A stretch of DNA of 64,000 bases. Source: Carex sylvatica. Taxonomy: Eukaryota; Streptophyta; Magnoliopsida; Poales; Cyperaceae. The position numbers and the translations under genes were made by a program. The stretch lies in the NCBI GenBank assembly GCA_964058845.1, contig CAXKVR010000447.1:1-64000 (forward strand), in the 5' to 3' direction. Shown here piece by piece: positions 13,417 to 25,600 of the stretch; the stretch's first letter is position 1, and every line of letters begins with the position of its first letter. The notes under the pieces were generated by a model. The model was not told the DNA's origin. It searched no databases and saw only the letters and a list, made by a program, of their open reading frames with translations.

Positions 13417-13792
13417 GAGGAGGGATCCAATTACACCTTTTTTGGTGACACCGGATTACACCCTATGTTTACAAAGTCCAAACAGTTGATTCAAACCGTT
13501 CAACTCGATGGATATGTTAAAATGTGCTTGCAGATCAAATTTTATATTTTTCTAATTTTTTTTACTATTTATTAAGATGGGTACAAAAATTCAACGGTTT
13601 AAATATAGCGATTTTGTTAAATACTTAATAAATAGTAAAAAAATTTCAAAAAATATAAAATTTGATATGCAAGCACATTTTAACATATCCATTATGTTCA
13701 ACGGTTTGGATCGACTGTTTGGTATTTAAAAACTTTAAAAATAGAGAGTATAATTCGATGTCACCAAAAAAGAATGTAATTGGATCCCTCTC
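13417..13792. repeat. Fold-back MITE, family B
   Basis: The left end GAGGAGGGATCCAATTACAC pairs with a right end GTAATTGGATCCCTCTC. The inner sequence is shared with the element at 7374-7778 (TTTACTATTTATTAAGATGG and its inverted partner). The flanks share AAATT only, so the target duplication has decayed or the boundary is slightly off. Confidence 0.8.
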
Positions 13793-15800
13793 ACATAAAT
13801 TTTGTATCTCTAGTGAATTTAATAGATTTTTAAGAACACTGTTTTTTTTTAAAAAATTTAAATCTAGTGTATTAAATAATAACGCAAAATGTGAGATTGA
13901 CGGAGATTATAGATATTATAGAAAGAACTTGCCACCGATTTTACGCAATTGTACCGTACAGATTAGGAATTGACTAATAATTAATAGCATCAGAAAAGCA
14001 CCAAACCAATCCAACCATTTGTCTCCTGTTTGAGGTACTGTTCAAATCAAACGGTAGGTGGTTCATTAATCTGGCCTTATATGGTAGCATGTCCATCTCC
14101 TGTGCTAGATCAACATATCATTATATATTACCAAGAGTAATATTAACGTGAGTTCAGCTGCAAGACTTCAGCCAACTTAGATAGACTTTAATCTCCTCCT
14201 TAACTGCTTAAGTTGGCTAGATAAATGTGTTTTAGATAGGTTTAGAGTACATTTCTTAAGTTTCCTTAGAGCCAATTTTTAGACTGATAAAAACTCAGGT
14301 TTAAGACACAAATGTTTCCTTAAAGCTCCTCCTTAGCTGCTATATATAGTTTAGTCTAAATCAAAATCAGTCGAACAACTCCTTAGCACAGCTTCAACTC
14401 TTAAGCTGCAAGACTCTAAGCCTCATTGTTGAACACCCTCAACAAACTTATAATTTGTCATTGCTAAATACATTTTTTATGGAAAGAGAAAAGGAAAAAA
14501 AAAAAAAACTTGGGTGGTAATGCCAGTAGGCTACTCCATTGCATGCTTATCTATTAAGAAATCTTATTTTACAACTGAAAGCCAAAAAGGCTTCCATGGC
14601 ATGCATTAGGTCAGACTAGAGATAATGTTATTTAAGAAATCCTAGTTGTTAATTGGGAATGGCCAAACCATATTTCCACTAGGTTTAATTTTTAGGGTTT
14701 ATTGAGTTTGGTAGCACCAAAGCAAAAGGTACTGAATACAGCAAGTGGCAAATAATCAATACATTTTTTCAATCTGATAAACAAAACAAGTAGACAATAG
14801 GCCATAGTAGTGATTATATATATGTCGAGACACTAAAGAGACAATAACAGTACGACGTGCTGCCGATAGATCTAGAGCATTTTAATGTACATTAAAAGCA
14901 AAGGGACAATCTTGCAAAAGTTACAGGGAAAAATAACATGAAAATGGCTGTGTAGACAGTAGATAGGAATTTAGGATGCATGCTTCACGACTTCACTGGG
15001 AAAAAGGAAATATTAAACAGTGTAATTTAAAAAGTTCATATCAGTGATTAGAAAATAATTTGCTTTCAAGCATCATTAGAATGGAAAAAATGTGCCGTGT
15101 CGTGCCGTTTTGTTCCGTTACTAACACGCTGTGATTTTAGTCTCGTGCCGTGCCGTGATCAAAATGTTGAGGAGTGATTACGGTACACGAGTCACGGCAA
15201 TTTAAATTAGTTTATTCAAGATTCATTATTTAATTAAGACCTAGCGGTCCTAATTATACGTGATTCACGTGATTCCGTGTTGTGCTGTGATCGGATTTTT
15301 CGCATGACGTGTTGTGCCAAATTTTCAAAAACTAGTTACAGCATGCGAATAGTCACAGTACAGAACACATGAGTCACGACACAAAACAATCATACATGCT
15401 GTGCACTTCTGTGTCATTCCGTGAGGAATCCGGCTCCGCCGTGCCATTTTTCCCACTCTAGGCGCCATAGAGATGGAGGCATGGAGCAGGTTTGGAAATG
15501 GTTAATTAGAGAAGGATTACAAAGGACTTGGAAAGTAAATAATTTAAAAATACCGCCCAATGGATGCGAAGCAATATATGTCTAAGAATGGCATTAATGT
15601 AAATATCAGAAAGATCAGAGGCAAAACCATACACCAAAAGGGCGGTATAACTTGTGATCTTGACCTAGCTGGAGTATTTTTATGTCTCTCTTTAGGATAA
15701 GCAAATATTATAATAAAATTCGTATATTCGTGAGTTACCTTCTAAAGTTTCGATATTATCTTCTTCGATATTATCTTCTCCGCTGACGTACTTCTCTCCC
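13793..15800. other. Intergenic upstream of TPS, with dispersed repeat H
   Basis: No gene supported. 15085-15460 is a run of CGTGCCGTG/TCACGGCA-like words with internal inversions. It resembles a diverged block at 50320-50740 (shared TAGTTTATTCAA-like and TAATTA-ACGT-CGTGA-like segments). The rest is AT-rich and unassigned. Confidence 0.5.
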
Positions 15801-16544
15801 ATAAATAAATATAGAAGAAAGAAGAAACGAAGAGAGAGAGAGACACACAAAAACCATAATCCAAAATCGCTAATTCCCTAGCAAGGAAAGAACAAATCGA
15901 CGATCTTTTATTTTCTCACGGAGATATACAGACCGGCGGTGCTTCGCTTGCTCTATTTTCGGTCAGTAATGCTCTTTCTCTTGCGAATTCATATTTTAAT
16001 TTTAGTTTAATACAAGATCGATTGGTGCTCTCTTTAGTCTTTGGTTTTTTGTTGACGAAGGAGAGATCTTTCATCGTACACTTGATCTGTTTCTTCATTA
16101 AGTTCGTGGATAATAAGCCTACGGACATTTCTAGCAAAAAATTTCGTGGATAAGGTCGAGAATTTTATTGTCTATTTATGGTAAATTTGAAGTTCCAATT
16201 TTCAGTCTCTTTTTCTATTTTGATGGTATGGTGTGAAAACTAGTGGTGTTAGCCTGTATGGTACTTTATTAGGATTGTTTTTCTTCATTAAGTTTCCTAT
16301 AAATGGGTATTAACTAATTGCCACGAGTAAACCCTGTTTCAACGATTTACACGATTTTTTTGAAATTAGCCTCCTCTCCTTTAGACGAATAAATGATGTG
16401 CATATTCAATCCTGTGTTTTAGTTATTTACAGGTCATAATCTGTTTTTTTTTCTTTCAAATATAGTCAGACTGAATTTTGTACTTCTATTCTACTTGTAT
16501 AGTCTTTTTCTTGGTTTAGTATATTTAAGAAGATTGTCATCTAC

Positions 16545-16575
<31 letters not shown>

Positions 16576-16970
16576 GCTTCTAGTACGAACTGGTATACCT
16601 TTGTGCTTTTGTTAGAATTTAATACCTCTCATTAGTTAGCATACAGAGGAAGATTTATAAGAAGGCCGTGTAGTATAATGAGATGCTAAACAGATCTTCT
16701 ATGAAGAGTAAAATTTTGAAATTACTGGAAACGACAGCCCCAAACAAACTGTTATTGAGGCCAGTTGAAATTTTTAATTTCTCAGAACATAATATGGTTT
16801 AATATTTTAGTTTTTTAATGACCCTATCCACTCTGTCAGAAGCAGTTGTAATAATTTTGGTACTAATATATACATGCATGCAATTTAAGCTGACCTTTTT
16901 TTATTTTGTTTTGAATTAACAGAACACATTTGCACAGGTGAAGGAAAATTGGAGCTAAAATATCTAGTAA
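15801..16970 (+). promoter_or_regulatory. TPS promoter end, 5' UTR and probable leader intron
   Basis: A TATA-like ATAAATAAATA lies at 15801-15811, followed by a GA-rich stretch (GAGAGAGAGA near 15830) typical of plant 5' UTRs. A possible donor is at 15962 (GGTCAGTAA), and acceptor-like AGs at 16922 and 16936 precede the start codon. The intervening about 0.95 kb is T-rich, including a long poly-T at 16551-16575, as expected of an intron. The exact splice sites are inferred. Confidence 0.5.
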
Positions 16971-19900
16971 ATGGTTTCCATGTCTTGTCCTGACCTTCTC
17001 AGTCTATGTTCCTCTGAGTTACCTGATCTTGACCACCCTGTAAGACCACTTCCACGTGTAATCACTTCCCCCACATTCATGTCGGGTCCTGGGTGGGACC
17101 CATATGTTGACTCTGATTCTGACAGCTCAACCCCAGTTACCCGGAAACGCAATATAATTGTTGCAAACTTTCTCCCCATAAACTCCTCAAAAGACCCAGT
17201 TACTGGTAAGTGGACTTTCACACGGGATGAAGATGGCATTCTTGTGCAACTCACTGATGGCTTCTCTGATGACACAGAGACAGTTTATGTCGGTAGTTTG
17301 AAGGCTGAAATAGACCCGATTGACCAAGAGTACATCTCCCAAGTCCTTTTTAAGGAGCACCGGTGCATACCCACTTTTTTATCTCCCGAGTTGCATAAGA
17401 GGTATTACCATGGCTTTTGCAAGCAATATCTATGGCCTTTATTTCATTATATGCTGCCAATATGCCTTGACAAAGGAGAATTATATGACCGGTCGCTTTT
17501 TCAGGCATACGTATCAGCCAATAAAATATTTTCAGATAAAGTATTGGAGGGGATAAACTCGGATGATGATTTTGTGTGGGTGCATGACTACCATTTAATG
17601 CTTGTCCCAACTTTTTTGAGAAAGAGGCTGAACCGGGTCAAATTAGGATTTTTTCTACACAGCCCGTTTCCTTCTTCTGAGATTTACCGGACACTACCTG
17701 TTAGAGAGGAGATCCTGAAAGCATTGCTAAATGCTGATCTTATTGGGTTCCAGACTTTTGATTATGCACGGCATTTTCTATCTTGTTGTAGCCGCATGCT
17801 TGGGTTGGAGTATGAGTCAAAACGGGGTTATATTGGGATTGACTATTTTGGCCGTACTGTCAGTATAAAAATTTTATCGGTTGGGGTTCATGTTGGGCGG
17901 CTGGAAGCAGTCTTGAAATTACCATCTACAGTTAGTAAAATCGAAGAGATCCGAGAGAGATTTAAGGATACAATGGTAATTGTGGGCATAGATGACATGG
18001 ACATCTTTAAAGGAATAAGTTTGAAACTACTGGGATTTGAGCTGTTGTTGGATAAAAACCCTAAATTAAGAGGTAAAGTGGTGTTGGTGCAAATTGTAAA
18101 CCCCCCTCGAAGCACAGGAAAAGATGTGCAGGAAGCAAGGAAAGAGGCTGTCTTAGTTGCAGAGCGGATCAACTCTATCTACGGTTCTCCAGGTTACAAC
18201 CCGCTTCTGCTGATTGAGGAATCGATGCCGTTTTATGAGAAGATTGCATACTATGCCTCTGCTGAGTATTGCATTGTGAATGCTGTCAGAGATGGCATGA
18301 ACCTGGTACCATATGAGTACATAATTTGTAGGCAAGGTGCATCTGACGAAAACCCAAAACCTGACCTCCCCCGTACTAGTACCTTGATTGTTTCTGAGTT
18401 TGTTGGCTGTTCTCCTTCCCTTAGTGGTGCCTTTCGGGTCAACCCATGGTCCGTTGATGATGTGGCGGATGCATTGTATCGAGCCATTGATTTGCCGGTG
18501 TCAGAGAAGCAGCTCCGGCATGAGAAGCACTACCGGTATGTGAGCTCTCACCATGTGGCTTATTGGGCCCGCAGTTTCATGCAAGACTTGGAGAGGGCTT
18601 GCAAAGACCACTACAACAGGAGGTGTTGGTCTATCGGGTTTGGGTTGAGTTTCCGGGTTGTTGCTCTCTCGCCAGGTTTTAGGAAGTTGTCTCTGGATCC
18701 TGTCATATCTGTGTATAAGAAGAGTGCCAGAAGGGTGATATTCTTGGACTATGACGGTACCATTGTGCCAGAATCTTCCATTAGTAAGGCACCGAGCGAG
18801 GAGGTGATTGCTATTTTGAATAGCTTGTGTGCTGATCCAAACAATACGGTGTTTATTGTTAGTGGGAGGGGCCGGGACCGTCTTTCTGAGTGGTTTTCCT
18901 TATGTGAGGGGCTTGGTATAGCTGCCGAGCATGGCTACTTCATCAGGTAATATCGGTTGGACTTTTTAACTATTTATCTTTTACACAAGTATTTTAGGGT
19001 TCATATATGCCGTTCATATATTTGAGGGTTCATAAATTTGCATTCTGCTTAAAAATTAGTTGAAGAACACAGAGGAACATTACTCTTTTAAAGAGCCAGC
19101 GAGGAAATGAAAAGAGTGCCTTGTTTATTTCTCGCCGTCTCGGTTCTCTTTTCTCACAAATTCACCAAACCATGCAAGTAATTAGCCATCATTTTTTTTG
19201 TAAAAAATAATCAAGGTGAGAAATAGACAAACACGCCTAATGAGAAAAGAGAACCAAGAAGGCAAGAAATAAACAAGGCGCTCTTATCATTTCGTCGTTG
19301 GCTCTTTAATAGAGTAATGTTCCTCTTTGTTCTTTAACTAAAAATATTTTGTGTGGCGAGTTTGGAAAGGAAAATCATATTAATAATACCTGGTAAATTT
19401 ACTAACTGATAATTTACACATACATGTTAGAAACTTTCAATGTGATATCATATTTTTCTCTACAGATGGAGGAAATCCAGTGAATGGGAGACAACTGGCG
19501 CAGCATTGGGGTCTGATTGGAGGAAGATTTCTGAACCTATTATGCAAGTATACACGGAGACAACCGACGGATCTTTTATCGAGCCCAAGGAGAGTGCTTT
19601 GGTGTGGCACCATCAGTATGCTGACCACGATTTTGGCTCGTGTCAGGCCAAAGAATTACTTAGTCATTTAGAGAGTGTGCTTGTCAACGAACCTGTTGTC
19701 GTCAGACGGGGCCACCAAATTGTCGAAGTAAAACCACAGGTTTTGTTCTACTTTGTCTATATAATGAATTCCATTTTCCTTTTTGTTCTACTTTTTAGTC
19801 ATATCCGCATTCATCCAGAATTCGTTATTTAGAATTGAGTCCCAGGCTTGGTGTTATTTGGTGCATATTATAATATCCTGATTCATTAGTTCAAGAAAGA

Positions 19901-20378
19901 AAAAAAAAATTGTACTGATATAGAGAAACTATTAACTAGCAAGATGTGTGATTTGTAAATAATTTTGTATTGGTACGTGCAACTTGTGTGATTTGGAAAC
20001 CATCATCTGACTTGCAACTTATGTGGGTTGGCTTTGTAGGGAGTGAGCAAGGGTTTGGTGGTAGAGAAACTAATAGAATCCCTGGTTAGAAATGGAGAAT
20101 CGCCTGATTTTTTGATGTGCATCGGTGATGATCGATCAGATGAAGAGATGTTTGAAAGCACAAGTAAAGCTGCATCCAGTAACCTATTTACCATGCCTCC
20201 TGAGGTCTTTGCTTGTGCAGTTGGTCAAAAACCGAGCAAAGCCAAGTACTATGTTGATGACACCAGTGAGGTGATCAGGCTTTTGAAGGGTATTTCTGGC
20301 ATTTCCTCAAGAAAGGAGAGCATGGTACGTGCGCGTGTCTCATTTAAACTGCCTATTGAAGGGGGGGTTGACCATTGA
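16971..20378 (+). CDS. TPS: Class II trehalose-6-phosphate synthase/phosphatase-like protein
   Basis: Three coding exons: 16971-18946, 19466-19739 and 20040-20378, all with GT/AG borders and an unbroken frame, giving 862 aa, the usual class II length (about 850). The N-terminal half is a glycosyltransferase-20 domain (about residues 60-545; see DDMDIFKGISLK and AVRDGMNLVPYEY). From about 590 comes a HAD phosphatase domain with LDYDGTIVPE (about 592) and GDDRSDEEMF (about 779). In Arabidopsis, class II proteins (TPS5-11) are regarded as regulatory, most with little or no demonstrated synthase activity, so a sugar-signalling role is inferred. The phosphatase motif Asp residues are present. The tail ...RARVSF resembles the usual C-terminus but is followed by an extra nine residues; a donor-like GTACGT at 20324 could shorten it. 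The start was chosen because it begins the conserved MVSMSCP-type N-terminus. Exact paralogue not determined. Confidence 0.95.
19055..19342. repeat. MITE family F in TPS intron 1
   Basis: About 100-bp inverted arms (left GAACACAGAGGAACATTACT; right the inverted copy reading AGTAATGTTCCTCTTTGTTC) lie fully within TPS intron 1. A single arm of the same family is at 11564-11645. It does not disturb the splice sites. Confidence 0.85.
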
Positions 20379-20880
20379 GCTTGTATATTCTTCTTTCCCA
20401 TTGCTAATCCAACTTTCTCTATTGGGGGATGCAACTTTTTTCCTTTTACGGAGTGGGAGAGATGTTGCAGGGAGCGAGGTTCTGACTAAAGAAGAAAAAA
20501 CAGCTGATGTCTAAGAAATTTTGATACATGAAAAAGGAGGGGCACTGGATATATAACGTGGCAGGATGAAAAATGAAATGGCCCTGATTGTTTGTACAGG
20601 TTGTTTGGTGTTTGTACAGATTGGCACTTATCTACCTTTAGCAATGATAATTTTTTTTTTTCAAATGTAGAGAGCCATCTGTTCAAATTTGAGTACGCTT
20701 TTTTTGCAACTGGTGCTCTTTACTTTTGATTGGTTGTTTTCCAAGATATAACATGCATTCAATTTCTATTGGTTGTTTGTGTACTGTGTCCAATTACTGC
20801 AATTGGGACATGGCATTTGATGCTGGGGTTTAGTTGTTTGAATTTTCTTTGGCAGAAGCCTTAAGCATATTAACTGACAT
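20379..20880 (+). other. TPS 3' flank / 3' UTR
   Basis: Follows the TPS stop codon and probably includes its 3' UTR. The part at 20612-20868 recurs as a diverged copy at 40623-40870 (both contain TCTATTGGTTGTTTGTGTAC), so it is either a dispersed repeat or a duplicated gene end. No poly(A) signal was assigned. Confidence 0.5.
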
Positions 20881-21624
20881 GGGTCTAAATGATGTGTGTT
20901 GCTTTTAGCTTCTCTGGCAAAACTGTTTTGGATACAAACCAAGGATTTCTATCTCGGATCCAAGCAGAAGTAAATTCCTTTGTCTTACCTTTTAAGATAG
21001 GACTTATTTTCCAGTTTGACATGGGTCAAGTTCATTGTGTTTTACTGTCCATTCAAGTTTTACTGAAGCTGCTGTTTGAAAATTATTATTTGAACTTGCA
21101 CATATAAACGTCGTATCTTTGTTTTATTGAGATCAAAATTTCTTCATCCAGTCATAACAGCAGTGGGCACTTCACTCTTCACCAATAAAAAAAGACGGTG
21201 AGTTGAAGTTCTAAACAAATTAGATGTGGTTGACTCTGATCGAACCACACTAGTACACTACACATAGTTGGGCTATGTACCATCAAATTAGATTTACTCT
21301 GGTCCGTCCGATTTAAATCACTTGTATCATGGAGCTGAGCGGTATGCCTAGACTGAATTATTCTTTCGTGATTTTTTAAATCATTCGTGTCCAAATTCTA
21401 TTAAGAGTTGCGACTTCAAGAGCTGAAAAGCACCAGAATTCACCCCAGCTCTCTTCCAATCTTCACCGGAGAAACATATTCGGAAGCTAATGAAATAAGG
21501 GACAAGTGTAGAACTGTCTTTCTAAATTTTAATGAAATAAGCCGAATATGTGTTGACAAGACAACTAAGCAAGTTGTTAGTTGAGAAAGATTTTAGAAGA
21601 TATGGATGGGGGATGCAGGCGCGG

Positions 21625-22131
21625 TAAGTATCTACTATTTTGTGATAACAGATCTGCCATTGTCATGTCGAAAAATTAAGTGTTCCATAGCCCAACGAAG
21701 CACATCAATCTCAAACATTATTACATGTGAGAAACGGTTGAAAATGAAGAAATTCTTATCAAGCTTGTAAAAACTAGAGATCAATCAATGGACATCTTCA
21801 CCAAAGCACTTCCATGCGACAAGTTTGTTTAGCATAGAGAATTATTGGACATGACAAATAAAAAACAAGTGTTGAAATTTAATGTATTTGATATAATATT
21901 TATTTTGAGTTAGTATTTGAGATGTAATATGACAAAATAGCGGAGTCTTGATTAATATAACTATTGGGCTATATTTAGGAGTGTTTAGATGGGTTATAGA
22001 AGTAATATTGATGTCATAAATAGCCCATGTAAGATCTAGTGCGAAAATTAGTTTATATGTAAACAAAACAATGAATTAATTAATGAATGAGAGAAGTTTT
22101 TAGGAATTTTCAGCCGCCATTTTTTCAACAC
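21625..22131 (+). mobile_element. Ty1/copia remnant: RNase H end plus LTR
   Basis: The plus strand at 21630-21860 encodes a broken copia RNase H tail. It has CDNRSAIVMSKN, then a stop, then TKHINLKH and a later piece ending in IFTKALPCDKF, interrupted by several stops. The LTR at 21871-22131 starts TGTTGAAATTTAATG and ends ATTTTTTCAACA, so its ends are inverted. The 5' part of the element is missing. It lies just upstream of the SINA pseudogene and differs from the copia element at 24.1-38.9 kb. Confidence 0.75.
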
Positions 22132-22335
22132 AGAGATTATAAATAGGCCAATACTAAAACCATAACCCTGTGCACCCTTCTTCTCCTCATCCTTTTGCTT
22201 TCCATCTTCTCATTCTCCCATCCCTACTCTTTGATCCCAAGGTAGATTCTGGGGCAATGATTTATGCGAAATAATTTTGTACGCTTCATATTCATGTTTA
22301 ACAAGTATTTTTGTCTCTTTTTTTCTTTGAAATAG

Positions 22336-23673
22336 ATGAATCCGAATGATGTCATGATCAATTCCGAACCTTCCATAGATGAAGGCGAGGATACTGATCA
22401 GAGAGACATGCTTGATATGGATCATCCTAATTTCGTCAACGACAAGGATATTCTGAAGTGCACATGTGGAAATTTATTCCAGCCGCCTATAAAGCAATGC
22501 TTTAATATTTTGTCTAGTTTTCAATTAGTTCCTAGTAACAAAATTGAAATATTAAAATTAAAAGAACTGTTGCTACATGTACCAGTACGGATCTATAACT
22601 ATACTTGATTCATACAACTAGTTAGCTACCTCAGCTCTATTGGTAAAACATTTTAAATATATTTTCCTTCGTTTCTCGGCTTTATTCACAAAACTGAATA
22701 GCCCAGATGTTAACTAATGCATACGCAGGATATAATCACGCCACAGTATTAATACCAGGTTTATTATTTATGATTTGTCATATTTCAGGTTCTTGGTACA
22801 ATGTTTTCTTTTTCATGATGTCCATTCAATTTGAAAAATTGAAAGGTGCATATTGAAGGAATACATTTACTTGTGTTCAATATAGTTTTTCTGAGAGAAG
22901 TATTGAGACCTTAACCTTAACAGATTTTATTCCAAAGGGATATTAATCCAAGTGCGCTATTTTTATAATTTTGATAACTAGCAACATATTGTTTGTTTCT
23001 TAATACCTAATTATATATGTTGTTATTTAAACACAGTGTACTGCCAGACACATCTTTTGCTCAGACTGTCATCAAGGTCTCACTGCTTGTGTATCATGTA
23101 TCAATCGACTTTTCTCGATACCAAAGGTGGATGCTATTTTGAATGCAATTCTTGATATTTGTCCGTATCAGTCCCGGGTTGTGACATTCAATTTCCCTTC
23201 TATGAAATGTAAAAGCACCTCGCTAGCTGCCCACATGCTTATTTAACATGCCCAATGCCGTACTGTGGCCAAGTTCCTCAAGTAAGGAGTCAATTGGCAC
23301 AGCACCTGGCCATCGAGCATTCTGACTTCATAACCATGTTCAAGTTTGGGACCAGTTTCCGTTCGCTTTTCAGATGGACAATCAGACCAAAGTTTTTATT
23401 GAAATTGAGTCAAACCATATTTTTGTTATTCGTTATGTTGCTCGTCATGATGCTACATATTTTAAATTCTTCTCGGTTTCTCTTGTTGATGATTTGTGTC
23501 TGAAGTACACCAGTCTAGATAGAGTTTGTGTATGCCCTCTGATTGTTACTTCAACAATACCTACCATAACCTTTAATGAAATGGAAGGTGCGATAGCTGA
23601 GAAAGGCCTATCACACCAATATAGGGATGATCAGTCAGTCCTGAATTGCAATTTCCTTGTGCAGTTAGCTTAG
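22336..23673 (+). pseudogene. Decayed SINA-type RING E3 ubiquitin ligase gene
   Basis: Exon 1 (22336 to about 22498) starts with Met and ends in a RING-like CTCGNLFQPPIKQ. After a roughly 540-bp intron with a likely acceptor near 23037, the RING continues (CTARHIFCSDCHQGL). The SINA-type zinc finger region follows (a CPHAYLTCP piece and LAQHLAIEHSDF), then a beta-rich substrate-binding-like part ending at 23673. A one-base frameshift near 23179, an in-frame TAA near 23208 and another frameshift near 23370 break it. In working SINA proteins the RING recruits an E2 and the C-terminal domain binds the substrate. The intron shows it is not a processed copy. The first RING cysteine pattern is also abnormal (CTC rather than CxxC). 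Confidence 0.75.
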
Positions 23674-23989
23674 TTTAAGGTGGTTTCTAATCACCCCTCG
23701 CGACGCCTTGCCTCATCTCTGGTATGTAGCTGTCACATTTCATATTAGTTATTTTGTTATGTTGTTTATATATGTTTCTCTTTTTTCTTTTTGCCCTATA
23801 ATGTTGCTTCACAATAGAATGGTTGAGGATTTTTTTTATTTTTAACCTTCAAAAGTGAGAGAGATGTACAAACCAGTACTTTTATGTTTTTTTTACTCAA
23901 ATCACTTGGACAGATGGCTTTTAAGTAGATTTGTGCTGTCTGTTTCAATTTACAACTTGTTTTCTCTTTATGTGGCACAATTACTAGCA

Positions 23990-24070
23990 GGTGTTAGGGC
24001 AGTAAAAAAACAGGAGGGGGTTCCGGTACCAATGGAAGAGGCCAAGGCTAACTTTGGAGAAGAGAGTTGA
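23990..24070 (+). other. Possible orphan terminal exon
   Basis: After an acceptor-like ACTAGCAG at 23983-23990 there is a short open stretch (VRAVKKQEGVPVPMEEAKAN and a few more residues) ending in TGA at 24068-24070. It may be the last exon of the decayed SINA-like locus or of an unknown gene. No family was recognised, so this may be chance. Confidence 0.25.
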
Positions 24071-24134
24071 GTGCCTTTCCTTCTCTCTCTTTTTTTTTTT
24101 TTTGTTATAGTATATCTGTTGAGATTTGTATGTT

Positions 24135-24232
24135 GAGGAGGGTTCAAATGCCTTCATTTTTTGTGCCTTCATCATGCTTCCATTTTTAAAAACTTTAATA
24201 ACTCAAAATTTAAATCTTAAAATTCAAAATAA
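24135..24232. repeat. Truncated MITE family G in the copia 5' LTR
   Basis: GAGGAGGGTTCAAATGCC through TTTAAAAACTTTAATAACTC matches the left part of the MITE at 12509-12902. The right end is absent. It interrupts the copia LTR 16 bp after its start. Confidence 0.75.
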
Positions 24233-24235
24233 CCA

Positions 24236-24500
24236 AGCACAGATCAGATCAAGGCAGAGAGAGGCTCCGCCCGCTGCCAGTAGAGTCGCCTGGTCCCGCT
24301 GAGCACGACCTGAGCTCGGCCCAGCCGGCTGGGCTCTGCCCCGACAGGTGCAGGTCCGACCTGCTCGGATCAGCCGCCAAGGATGATCTAGGTGATCAGC
24401 TCAGCTCTGCTCTGCCTGGCACCTCCTTGGACCTCCGCCACCGACCAGCAGCCCTAGGCCGAGCTTCGCCCTTCCTCTCTTCTCAGCCGCTAGCTACATG
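24236..24500. other. GC-rich segment of unknown origin
   Basis: About 265 bp clearly richer in G and C than its surroundings (for example CCGCTGAGCACGACCTGAGC). One frame is open across most of it, but no domain is recognised. It directly follows the truncated MITE inside what should be the copia LTR or leader, so it is an insertion or captured fragment. Confidence 0.5.
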
Positions 24501-24956
24501 GTTTTTGGTTGATCCTTTTTCTTTGATCTGTTACTGTGTTTTGTCGTTTTTTTTTTCTAAGTTAGAACTGTTACATGTAGAGGTCGTGGCTGTTAGTTAA
24601 TGCAAGCAAACATACATTTATTATACTTGCATTTTGTCAAAGAAAAAGGATTTCATTTGAAGTAAAAAAGAAAGAAAGCAACAGCTACGTTTTCTTTCTC
24701 TTCTTTCTAGCCGGCTAATCAAAGTAGGTTGGGTCTTTGTTAAGTGATTTGGTCGGCGTGGGGGGCCTATACCCCAAAATAGCCGAGAAGGGGACTTGGA
24801 CCGGAGTTTGATTGTTTTTTAACTTGAATCTTGATGCGCTAGATCAAGATCAGATCAAGAATGAGAGATGTGGATCTAAATCGGGTCAAGAACTCGATTT
24901 TGTAAAAGTGATTCGGACTTAGAACAATACGTGAGGCGTAGATCTGAGTCCAATCG

Positions 24957-25600
24957 ATGTCGAAAAAGAAAAATGAGGGGGATCCGTTTGCTGAGGCTAT
25001 TGCGAAGTTGACTGCGGAGGATGTGAGTGCCATAATGACTCACATGATGTGACACTTTGCTATGTCTGGATTGGGTCAAACTCCCGCAGCCCCTGTAGTT
25101 TCTGTTGAGCCGAGGCAACATAGGTTGGATCTTCCACCTATTGATACGAAACTCGATGGGCCAGAAAAGTATCTGAGCGGGTCACGTCGAGTAAGGTACA
25201 CTCTAGAAGAAAAGAATCTGGAGGGGTACTTGACTGGGGAGAAGGCAGAGCCAATTGAGGGTGCACTGGAGAGAGATGAGTGGAAGTCCACTCACATGCA
25301 GGTGTACAGCTGGCTTCTGAGCTCGTTGCCTTCGTTTATTGCATCCACAGTGGATGACATGGAGAAGGTAAAGGATGTCTGAAAAAAGTTGAAAAGAACT
25401 TATGATGGTGTGGAAAATATCATGAGGGTGTACCAAATCAATGGGGAGATCTCGGATGTGGTACAGGGGGTGAAGACCGTGCAGGAGTATGCCATAGAGC
25501 TCAAACGCTTATGGTTAGAGCATGATCACTTCAGGGTCCGACCATGTTGCCCACATCCTACGTGTTCTGAGAAAGAGGCCTCCATGGAGGATAGGACTAT
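24957..25600 (+). pseudogene. Copia gag, N-terminal part
   Basis: The start codon is at 24957. An in-frame TGA follows about 30 codons in, and a second TGA lies at 25379-25381. The frame otherwise carries a copia-type capsid (GAG) region, with LDLPPIDTKLDGPEKYLSGS near the N-terminus and AIELKRLWLEHD near the break. At 25600 it is interrupted by the gypsy insertion; the same reading frame resumes at 34884 when the insertion and one copy of the 5-bp duplication are discounted. Confidence 0.8.

Noticed and set aside
17320..18487. Several 60-94 codon frames inside TPS exon 1
   Set aside because: They are other-frame shadows of the long TPS coding exon.
20325..20466. Extra 3' intron and fourth TPS exon
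   Set aside because: A donor-like GTACGT and an acceptor-like TTGCAG exist, but using them gives an immediate stop; read-through retains the expected RVSF C-terminus.
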